In this document: one piece after another, positions 1 through 5,400 of the stretch
Position numbering within the stretch: the stretch's first letter is position 1
How the letters are laid out: each line of letters starts with the position of its first letter
NCBI GenBank assembly: GCA_937872715.1
Contig: CALMTJ010000203.1
Span: 1 to 5,400 of the forward strand
Reading direction: 5' to 3'
Source of the DNA: an uncultured Methylobacteriaceae bacterium
GTDB lineage: Bacteria > Pseudomonadota > Alphaproteobacteria > Rhizobiales > Beijerinckiaceae
DNA: 5,400 bases
Position numbers and translations under genes: made by a program
Notes under the pieces: model-generated
Databases searched by the model: none
What the model was told of the DNA's origin: nothing
What the model saw: only the letters and a program-made list of their open reading frames with translations

Positions 1-191
1 ACCTCGTCCTGCGCCTTCGCGAGGCCCGCCAGGAACAGGAGATACGGGCCGAGTTCGCTATGGCCGGCGAGGTGTCGCAGCCGCTCCGCCCGCGTGGCGA
101 ACAGCGTCGCGGGCTCCGGCAGCCGGCAGAAGGGCGGGACGGCGACGGAGCCGATCGCGGTCGGGTCGGCATCCGGGAAGGAGCGGGGCAT
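1..191 (-). CDS. fdhE: FdhE, formate dehydrogenase assembly protein (5' end only, runs off the window)
   Basis: The minus strand from the ATG at 191 gives 63 complete codons open to the window edge, so only the N-terminus is present. The segment LFATRAERLRHLA, followed by GPYLLFLAGLAKAQDE (residues 30-63), closely parallels E. coli FdhE, where a RAERLRELA stretch is followed by LGDYLRFAALIAHAQE. FdhE is a cytoplasmic rubredoxin-like protein required to mature Tat-exported formate dehydrogenases by acting on the alpha subunit. Its zinc/iron CxxC motifs lie further downstream and cannot be seen here. The position right after the three structural genes fits the family. The start is uncertain: no strong Shine-Dalgarno site precedes this ATG, and the frame stays open for at least 13 codons upstream without a better start. 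Confidence 0.85.
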   Translation of the reverse strand, partial: MPRSFPDADPTAIGSVAVPPFCRLPEPATLFATRAERLRHLAGHSELGPYLLFLAGLAKAQDE

Positions 192-272
192 GGCGATGTC
201 CGGACCCGACGGGCCAGTCGCGGTTCTTATAGCGGGGCGGGGAGGCCCGCGACAGGAGCGAGTTCGCACGGC

Positions 273-396
273 CCTTCTCCCCTCGCGGGAGAAGGTGTCG
301 GCGCGAAGCGACGACGGATGAGGGGGCGGTCGAGCGCGTGCCCCTCATCCGACCGCGGCTGATGCCGGATCCACCTTCTCCCGCGAGTGGGGAAGG
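273..396. repeat. Cluster of three palindromes between the gamma gene and fdhE (REP-like)
   Basis: Three inverted repeats stand in series. The first is CCTTCTCCC/GGGAGAAGG (273-295, 5-nt loop). The second is GGATGAGGGG/CCCCTCATCC (316-325 with 341-350, 15-nt loop). The third starts with CCTTCTCCC again and closes imperfectly with GGGGAAGG (374-396). Read in opposite directions, the two outer hairpins match around CGCGGGAGAAGGTG, so the cluster as a whole is an imperfect long palindrome. Similar arrays are, from memory, common intergenic repeats in Hyphomicrobiales. It lies about 19 bp after the gamma stop and could attenuate or terminate transcription before fdhE, or protect the upstream mRNA end. 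No U-run follows any stem, so it is not a canonical intrinsic terminator. The rest of the 192-414 gap shows nothing recognisable. Confidence 0.75.
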
Positions 397-414
397 AGCG
401 CGGCGGCGGGCGGC

Positions 415-1158
415 TCAGGCGGTGCGCTTGGTCCGGACCAGCTCGCGGAGCCATTTCCGGTGGTGGCGCCACGCCCAGCCGCCGGACACGCGGCCGGAGA
501 TCATCGCGGACATCGTGCCCTGGACCCAGATGGACGCGTAGACGTGCATGATCCAGATGGAGATGATGACGACGGCCAGCATCGCATGGGCGAGAACCGC
601 GAACCGCTTCGTCTCGATAGCCGTATAGGTCGCGAAATACTGATCCCAGATCAGGATCCCGGTGACGATGAGCCCGATGATCAGGGCCGACATCGACCAG
701 AAGATGAATTTCTGGCCGGCATTGTACTTTCCGAGCTCGGGGAGGTTCTCCTCCCTGTTCTGGAGGACGTCACCGATCTTGGACAGCCAGACCGCGTCCT
801 CGCGGCGCCACAGGTTGGCGCGCCAGAACTGTACGAACAGGAGCGCGAAGGAGAAGAACAGCACGACGCCGATCCAGGGATGAAGCATCCGGGTGTTCTG
901 CCCGCCGCCGAACAGGCCGGTCATCCAGAACAGCGTCGGGTGGAACAGGGCCATGCCGGAGACCGCGAGCAGGATGAGGCTCGCGGCCGTGACCCAATGG
1001 TTGACCCGCGCGAAGGCGCCGTAGCGGCGCACCTCCAGCTGGACCTTGCGGCCGCCCTCGGCCGGTTCGCCCACGCCTAGCGGCCCTTTGTCGGCCCGCC
1101 CTCGGCCGGGCGGGGAGAGCTCGACGTGATCGGCCTTGTCGTCGTCGACGAGCGGCAT
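415..1158 (-). CDS. fdnI: Formate dehydrogenase gamma subunit, membrane cytochrome b556
   Basis: This 247-residue diheme cytochrome b anchors the complex in the inner membrane and passes electrons to quinone. Four hydrophobic helices are visible at about 55-75, 94-112, 152-172 and 188-212. His54 (RVNHW), His93 (LHPWIG), His191 (LAHAM) and His205 (IMHVY) correspond to E. coli FdnI His18, 57, 155 and 169. Every one is shifted by exactly 36, which supports their assignment as the four heme ligands. GKYNAGQK (143-150) is a hallmark of the family. The first ~40 residues form a hydrophilic extension rich in Asp, Gly and Pro that E. coli FdnI (217 residues) lacks. The C-terminus is basic and shorter than in E. 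coli. The start shares one base with the beta stop, indicating translational coupling. fdoI is an equivalent name. Confidence 0.95.
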   Translation of the reverse strand: MPLVDDDKADHVELSPPGRGRADKGPLGVGEPAEGGRKVQLEVRRYGAFARVNHWVTAASLILLAVSGMALFHPTLFWMTGLFGGGQNTRMLHPWIGVVLFFSFALLFVQFWRANLWRREDAVWLSKIGDVLQNREENLPELGKYNAGQKFIFWSMSALIIGLIVTGILIWDQYFATYTAIETKRFAVLAHAMLAVVIISIWIMHVYASIWVQGTMSAMISGRVSGGWAWRHHRKWLRELVRTKRTA

Positions 1159-2120
1159 CAGGCCGGCCCTCCGGTCAGCTTCTCGGCCTCCTCCTCATCG
1201 TGCTTCGTCACCTTGTTCAGCCCGGCGAAGGCCGAATGGACCGCGCTCGCCGCGACCGTGAGGCCCAGCACCGCGAGGCCGGCATATTTGGTGACGCCCT
1301 TCCAGGCCTCGACCACGGGGCTGATGCGCGGGGCGTCCGGGAGCCCCGCATAGATGGACGGCTTGTCGGCGTGGTGCAGCACGTACATCACGTGCGTGCC
1401 GCCGACGCCCGGCGGGTCGTAGAGCCCGGCATTCGCGTAGCCGCGCGATTTCAGGTCCGCGATGCGGCCGTCGGCGTGGGTCTTCATGTCCTCCTTCGTG
1501 CCGAACACGATGGCCTGCGTCGGGCACGCCTTGGCGCAGGCCGGACCCTGGCCCACCGCGACGCGGTCGGAGCACAGGGTGCACTTATAGGCCTTGCGGT
1601 CCGTCTTGGAGATGCGCGGGATGTTGAACGGGCATCCCTTCACGCAATAGGAGCAGCCGATGCAGTTCTCGTGAACGAAATCCACGATACCGTTCGAGTA
1701 TTGCACGATGGCGCCCGGCGCCGGGCAAGCCTTGAGGCAGCCCGGATCCGCGCAATGCATGCAGCCGTCCTTGCGGATCAGCCATTCGAGATTGTCCGTC
1801 TCGGGGTTCACCCATTCGGTGAACCGCATGAGCGTGAACATCTCCTCCGTCAGGTCGTGCGGGTTGTCGTAGATGCCGACATTGTGCTCGATGGCCGGCT
1901 TCGTGTCGTTCCACTCGATGCAGGCCGATTGGCAGGCCTTGCAGCCGATGCATTTCGACACGTCGATGAGCTTGGCGACCTCCGTCAGCTGACGCTGCGG
2001 GGGCGGCACGGTCGAGGCCGAGCGGCGGATCAGGTCCCGCTCGGTCAGGTTCGCCGCGACCGCCTGGACGGGTGGGTTGGCGACGGCCGTTTTCGGCTCG
2101 GCGGCGAGGGGTGCGCTCAT
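1158..2120 (-). CDS. fdxH: Formate dehydrogenase beta subunit, four-cluster ferredoxin-type iron-sulfur protein with C-terminal membrane anchor
   Basis: This 320-residue electron-transfer subunit wires the alpha active site to the gamma cytochrome. It has the 16 cysteines for four [4Fe-4S] clusters: Cys57/60/63/67, Cys120/123/128/132, Cys153/156/159/163 and Cys180/183/195/199. Landmarks shared with E. coli FdnH include VSKCIGCKACQ, WLIRKDGCMHC, ENCIGC, YKCTLC and GVGGTHVMYVLHH. A single transmembrane segment is likely at about 275-298, followed by a charged tail (KHDEEEAEK). No signal peptide is seen; in this family the subunit is exported as a Tat hitchhiker with alpha. The N-terminus is about 27 residues longer than E. 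coli FdnH up to the first cysteine, and rich in Ala, Pro and Val. The stop codon overlaps the gamma start by one base. It is also called fdnH or fdoH. Confidence 0.96.
   Translation of the reverse strand: MSAPLAAEPKTAVANPPVQAVAANLTERDLIRRSASTVPPPQRQLTEVAKLIDVSKCIGCKACQSACIEWNDTKPAIEHNVGIYDNPHDLTEEMFTLMRFTEWVNPETDNLEWLIRKDGCMHCADPGCLKACPAPGAIVQYSNGIVDFVHENCIGCSYCVKGCPFNIPRISKTDRKAYKCTLCSDRVAVGQGPACAKACPTQAIVFGTKEDMKTHADGRIADLKSRGYANAGLYDPPGVGGTHVMYVLHHADKPSIYAGLPDAPRISPVVEAWKGVTKYAGLAVLGLTVAASAVHSAFAGLNKVTKHDEEEAEKLTGGPA
1167..1172 (-). promoter_or_regulatory. Shine-Dalgarno site of the gamma subunit gene
   Basis: GGAGGG lies inside the last codons of the beta gene, 8 nt before the gamma ATG at 1158. 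With the TGATG stop-start overlap it suggests coupled translation of beta and gamma, and supports the upstream start that gives the extended N-terminus. Confidence 0.7.
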
Positions 2121-2124
2121 GACA

Positions 2125-2129
2125 TCCTC
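2125..2129 (-). promoter_or_regulatory. Shine-Dalgarno site of the beta subunit gene
   Basis: GAGGA on the minus strand lies 4 nt before the ATG at 2120. It supports that start over a shorter one, even though the N-terminus is longer than in E. coli. Translation of beta must begin independently here, because the alpha stop is 164 bp upstream. Confidence 0.6.
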
Positions 2130-2158
2130 GACGAAAGAGGGCTGCCTCTATCCGACCT

Positions 2159-2255
2159 CCTCATCCTGAGGCGCTCCGCGAAGCGGAGCCTCGAAGGACG
2201 CACGACCGTCTTGCGTGCTTCGAGGGCCGGCCGCGCCGGCCACCTCAGCATGAGG
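2159..2255. repeat. Cloverleaf-forming palindromic intergenic element between alpha and beta genes
   Basis: The outer arms CCTCATCCTGAGG (2159-2171) and CCTCAGCATGAGG (2243-2255) are inverted copies matching at 12 of 13 positions. Inside are three hairpins. The first is 2173-2189 (GCTCCGC/GCGGAGC, 3-nt loop). The second is 2191-2223 (13 of 15 pairs, beginning TCGAAG/CTTCGA, 3-nt loop). The third is 2225-2241 (GGCCGGC/GCCGGCC, 3-nt loop). Each stem is separated from the next by exactly one unpaired base (2172, 2190, 2224, 2242), so the whole forms a compact four-way cloverleaf. It starts 29 bp after the alpha stop codon and ends 38 bp before the beta start codon. From memory, similar CCTCATCCTGAGG-bounded elements are dispersed through Hyphomicrobiales genomes. 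If transcribed, it could act as an mRNA stability or processing site between the subunit cistrons. No protein is encoded. Confidence 0.85.
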
Positions 2256-2284
2256 AAGGCAGATGTGTTCATGGAAGCCGTCCC

Positions 2285-5200
2285 TCACGAGACCGCCGGA
2301 CCGGTGGTCGGCTCGATATTGACCAGGAACGCCTTGAACTCGGGCGTGTCGATATTGGCGTCGCCCACGAACGGCGTGAGCGAGTTCGGCCCCCAGCCCT
2401 TCCGGGCGGCGCCGACGAAGCCCCAATGGAGCGGGATCCCGACCACGTGGACCGTCTTGCCGTCACAGATCAGCGGCCGGATGCGCTTGGTCACCATGGC
2501 CTTCGCCTTGACCGAGCCCCGCTTGGACCAGACCCGCACCCAATCGCCCTTCTTCAGCCCCTTCTCCTTCGCGAGCTCCTCCGAGATCTCGACGAAGAAT
2601 TCGGGCTGCAGCACCGCGTTCACGTGGTTATTCTTGGTCCAGTAGTACGAGGTCGCCGCGTAGGGGTACTCGTCCGAGCTGCCGAACGACGCCACGTCGT
2701 TCTGGAACACGCGCGCCACGGGGTTGCCGCGGATCTTGGGGTTGATCGGGTTCGGGATCGGCGATTCGAACGGCTCGTAATGGACGGGGAACGGCCCCTC
2801 CCGCATCAGCCCTCGGGCGAAGAGGCGGGAGACGCCCTCCTGGTTCATGATGAAGGGACCGACATCCTGCGGCTTCGCGTTCGGCGCGATGTCCGGCACG
2901 TCGAAGCCCGACCATTTCTCCCCGTCCCATTCGATGATCTTGCGGGTCGGGTCCCACGGCTTCCCGTTCACGTCCGCGGACGCCCGGTTGTAGAGCGTGC
3001 GGCGGTTCACTGGCCACGCCCAGGTCCAGTTCAGGAACGCGCCCGTGTTGCCCGGATCGCGGTTGTCGCGACGGGCCATGTTGTTGCCGGCCTCGTTGAA
3101 GCAGCCGGAATAGATCCAGCAGCCGCAGGCCGTCGTCCCGTCGTCCCGTAGCACGGAGAAGTTGACGACCTGCTTGCCCTTCTCGAGCAGCTTCTTGGTC
3201 GGGTCGGCCGGGTTCGGCACGTCCTCGAGCACGGAGCCGTTGATCTCGCGCGCCAGCTCCTCGGGAGTGGGCTCGTGCGGGTCCTTGTAGTTCCAGGTCA
3301 TGTTGAGGATAGGGTCCGGGAACGCCCCGCCCTCCTTCCGGTACAGCTCCTTCAGGCGCAGGAAGATCTGCGCCATGATCCAGGTGTCGTGCTGCGCCTC
3401 GCCGGGAGGCGAGCCGCCCGCCCAATGCCATTGCAGCCACCGGCCGGAATTGGAGAGCGAGCCCTCCTCCTCCGCGAAACAGGTGGTCGGCAGCTGGAAC
3501 ACCTCCGTGCCGATCGACGCGGTCTGGACGTCGTTGTGCTCGCCGTGGTTCTCCCAGAACCGCGCCGTCTCCGTCTCGAGCGGGTCCATGATCACGAGCC
3601 ATTTCAGCCGCGACAGCGCGCTCGTGATCTTGGCCCGGTTGGGGAATGACAGGAGCGGGTTGAATCCCTGGCAGAAATACCCGTTCACCTTGCCGTCGTT
3701 CATCAGCTCGAAATAGCGGAGAACGTCGTAGGAGGGCACATCCAGCTTCGGCAGGTAATCGTAGGCCCAGTCGTTCGCGGCCGTCGCGGCATCGCCCCAC
3801 ATCGACTTCTGGAAGGAGACGAAGAACTTCCCGTAGTTCTGCCAATAGCTCGTCTGTCCGGGGCGGAGCGGCTTGAAGGCCCGGGAGGACATGTAGTCCT
3901 TCAAGGTCTTCTCCTTCTCCACCGGGATGGACAGGTATCCCGGCAGCAGGTTCGACATCAGGCCGAGATCGGTGAGGCCCTGGATGTTCGAATGCCCGCG
4001 CAGGGCGTTCATGCCGCCGCCCTGGACGCCGATATTCCCCAGCAGGAGCTGCAGCATCGCCATGGCCCGGATGTTCTGCGAGCCCTTGGAATGCTGCGTC
4101 CAGCCGAGCGCGTACATCGACGTCATGGTCTTCGTCGGCGTCGAGCATTCGGAGATCATCTCCGCGACCTTCAGGAACTTGTCCTTCGGCGTGCCGCAGA
4201 TGCGCTCCACGAATTCGGGCGTGTATTGCGCGACGTGCGCCTTCAAGAGGTTCCAGACGCAGCGCGGATGCTGGAGCGTCGGGTCGACGACCGCGAACCC
4301 GTCCGGGCCGATCTCGTAATCCCAGCTCGTCCGGTCGTAGTCGCGCTTCTCCTCATCGTAGCCCGTGAACAGGCCGTCCTGGTAGGTGAAGCCCTCCTTC
4401 ACGACGTAGGACGCGTTGGTGAAGGCCTTCGTGTATTCCCACTGGATCCTGTCGTTCCGGATGCAGTGGTTGATCACGCCGAGCAGGAAGGCGATGTCAG
4501 TCCCCTGCCGGATCGGCGCGTAATAGTCCGCGACGGAGGCCGAGCGCGTGAAGCGCGGATCGACGACGATCAGCTTCGCGCCCCGGTGGGCTTTCGCCTC
4601 CGTGACCCATTTGAAGCCGCACGGATGCGCTTCGGCGGCGTTGCCGCCCATGATGACGACGAGGTCGGTGTTCTTGATGTCCGTCCAGGCGTTCGTCATC
4701 GCTCCACGGCCAAACGTCGGGCCCAAACTGGACACCGTCGGGCCGTGTCAGACACGCGCCTGGTTGTCGAACGCTACGATCCCGGTCGAGCGGACCACCT
4801 TCCAGGTGAGGAAGGCCGTCTCGTTGGTGGTTGCCGAGGCGCCGAGGAAGCCGGTGGTGGTCCACCGGTTGATCGGCGTGCCCTCGTCGTTGCGGGCCAG
4901 GAAATTGGCGTCCCGGTCGTCCTTCATCAGGCGGGCGATCCGGTCGAGCGCGAAGTCCCAGCTCACCTCCTCGAACCGGTCGGAGCCGGGCTTGCGGATT
5001 CGCGGCTTGGTCAGGCGGCTCGCCGAATGGACGAAGTCCTTCAGCGCCGCGCCCTTCGGGCAGAGCGTGCCCCGGTTGGTCGGATGGTCCGCATCGCCCT
5101 CGATATGGGTGATGGTGGCGGTCTCGCCCTTCCGCACGTCGCCCTTAGAATAGAGGATGACTCCGCAGGCGACCGAGCAATACGGACAGGTGTTGCGGGT

Positions 5201-5347
5201 TTCAGTCTCGCTCGCGAGCTTGAACGGGCGGGTCGCGGCCGCATAGGCGGTCTCGGCCTCCCCGAATCCCAAGGCACCTATCGCCGTCCCGGCGACGCCC
5301 GCGCCCGCAACCTTCAGGAAGCTGCGGCGCGAGACTTCCATGTTCAT
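2285..5347 (-). CDS. fdnG: Formate dehydrogenase (FDH-N/FDH-O type) alpha subunit, selenocysteine-containing, full length through an in-frame UGA
   Basis: This is the catalytic subunit of respiratory formate dehydrogenase. It oxidises formate to CO2 at a molybdenum (or tungsten) bis-pterin guanine dinucleotide centre, on the periplasmic side. The reading frame is continuous over 1020 residues (E. coli FdnG has 1015) apart from one in-frame TGA at 4750-4748, read as selenocysteine 200. The flanking residues NQARV-U-HGPTV match the E. coli Sec196 site, with His201 as the catalytic histidine. A Tat signal (SRRSFLK, residues 6-12) is followed by a hydrophobic stretch and a plausible cleavage after Ala-Tyr-Ala 36. 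Cys54, Cys57, Cys61 and Cys96 bind one [4Fe-4S] cluster, and Lys98 in CPKG is the usual electron-relay lysine. Blocks such as GGNAAEAHP, NALRGHSNIQGLTDLG and GRWLQWHW are family hallmarks. The C-terminal pterin-binding domain ends with HWGF and TPFVGDAN. About seven conserved residues seem to be missing at Tyr901/Tyr902. The start is chosen from the Tat motif and the AGGAGG site 5 nt upstream. Whether it is FDH-N or FDH-O cannot be decided, so fdoG is an equally valid symbol. Confidence 0.97.
4705..4750 (-). promoter_or_regulatory. Bacterial SECIS element directing UGA recoding
   Basis: Numbering the U of UGA as 1, the apical hairpin covers bases 14-33 (window 4737-4718): CGG, bulged U17, GUCC, loop AGUUU, GGGC, CCG. 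All seven apical pairs form, one of them a U-G. The loop carries G23 and U24. The bulged U17 and loop G23/U24 are the features SelB reads in E. coli fdhF and fdnG, and here they sit at the same distances from the UGA. A lower helix of seven perfect pairs joins bases 4-10 (CACGGCC, 4747-4741) with bases 40-46 (GGCCGUG, 4711-4705). Between the helices, C11-G36 and G12-C35 can pair, leaving an A13/A34 mismatch and bulged U37-U39. The element also encodes residues just after Sec200, so protein and RNA constraints overlap. Confidence 0.93.
4748..4750 (-). other. In-frame UGA selenocysteine codon (Sec200)
   Basis: The codon is TGA on the minus strand. The frame before it (from 5347) and after it (to 2285) is the same, and conserved protein sequence runs through it without a break: QARV before and HGPTV after. 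In E. coli FdnG, FdoG and FdhF this position is the selenocysteine that ligates molybdenum. Because the flanks are intact and a SECIS hairpin follows at once, this is recoding rather than a nonsense mutation. It implies that selA, selB, selC and selD exist elsewhere in the genome; none lies in this window. Confidence 0.95.
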
Positions 5348-5352
5348 GGAAA

Positions 5353-5358
5353 CCTCCT
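5353..5358 (-). promoter_or_regulatory. Shine-Dalgarno site of the alpha subunit gene
   Basis: The minus strand reads AGGAGG, a complete anti-SD match, 5 nt before the ATG at 5347. A second in-frame ATG at 5341 would lie 11 nt away. The site favours the first ATG, though both starts leave the Tat motif intact. Confidence 0.8.
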
Positions 5359-5369
5359 GACCAGCCGAT

Positions 5370-5386
5370 CCCGGACAGCATCCGGG
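5370..5386 (-). other. Small hairpin in the leader of the formate dehydrogenase operon
   Basis: An inverted repeat CCCGGA / TCCGGG (6 bp, with a 5-nt loop) lies about 11 nt upstream of the Shine-Dalgarno site. It has no U-run on the minus strand, so it is not an intrinsic terminator of an upstream gene. It may be a structured 5' UTR or chance in GC-rich DNA. The window ends 14 bp further on, so no promoter can be judged. Confidence 0.35.
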
Positions 5387-5400
5387 CCGTCGTCTAACGG

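Noticed and set aside
226..254. Possible promoter for fdhE with a TATAAG box about 35 bp upstream of the ATG
   Set aside because: The -35 region at the proper spacing reads TGTCGC, a poor match, and a single AT-rich hexamer in a GC-rich gap is weak evidence.
58..348. A 96-codon minus-strand open frame crossing the palindromes near the window start
   Set aside because: It overlaps the fdhE N-terminus in another frame and passes through the palindromic repeat. The fdhE frame is the one with recognisable conserved sequence.
273..396. CRISPR array or intrinsic terminator
   Set aside because: The units are inverted rather than evenly spaced direct repeats with spacers, and no U-run follows any stem on either strand.
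2159..2255. tRNA gene (cloverleaf shape)
   Set aside because: There is no acceptor/anticodon/T-loop consensus such as GGTTCGAATCC, the stem lengths are wrong for tRNA, and the outer arms are 13 bp palindromes typical of dispersed repeats.
1200..2645. A 481-codon open frame on the plus strand spanning the beta gene and part of alpha
   Set aside because: It runs antisense to strongly conserved beta and alpha coding sequence, is Arg/Ala/Val-rich as expected of a GC-rich shadow frame, and matches no family I recognise.
2628..4148. A 506-codon minus-strand open frame inside the alpha gene
   Set aside because: It is an alternate frame of the alpha subunit with low-complexity Arg/Ala/Gly composition; the alpha frame carries all the conserved motifs.
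4748..4750. Nonsense mutation or split alpha gene
   Set aside because: Sequence identity continues in the same frame on both sides, the codon is specifically UGA at the known Sec position, and a SECIS hairpin follows.

Overview
The window holds a respiratory formate dehydrogenase operon of the FdnGHI/FdoGHI type, read entirely from the minus strand. The order of transcription runs from high to low coordinates: catalytic alpha subunit (5347-2285), iron-sulfur beta subunit (2120-1158), cytochrome b gamma subunit (1158-415), then the 5' end of the assembly gene fdhE (191 to the window edge). The DNA is GC-rich. The protein sequences and the palindromic intergenic repeats suggest an alphaproteobacterium of the Hyphomicrobiales (Methylobacterium-like). 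That placement is inference, because the window has no rRNA or other phylogenetic marker.

The alpha subunit looks like two open reading frames split by a stop, but it is one gene. The frames on either side of 4748-4750 are identical, and the interrupting codon is TGA at exactly the position of the active-site selenocysteine of E. coli FdnG (context NQARV-U-HGPTV). A hairpin directly after the TGA has the bulged U17 and loop G23/U24 layout of bacterial SECIS elements. The product is therefore a 1020-residue selenoprotein with a Tat signal peptide. It would oxidise formate in the periplasm, with electrons passing through the beta subunit's four [4Fe-4S] clusters to two b hemes in the gamma subunit and then to the membrane quinone pool. 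FdhE is needed to mature this enzyme class.

The non-coding DNA is structured. The 164-bp gap between the alpha and beta genes is largely filled by a 97-bp element that folds on paper into a regular four-stem cloverleaf. The 223-bp gap between the gamma gene and fdhE contains a cluster of three palindromes. A short hairpin precedes the alpha gene's strong ribosome binding site. Beta and gamma overlap by one base (TGATG).

The main points for a second look are the selenocysteine codon (easily mis-annotated as a pseudogene), an apparent in-frame loss of seven conserved residues (RLTEHFH in E. coli FdnG) near residue 901 of the alpha subunit, and the cloverleaf repeat inside the operon.
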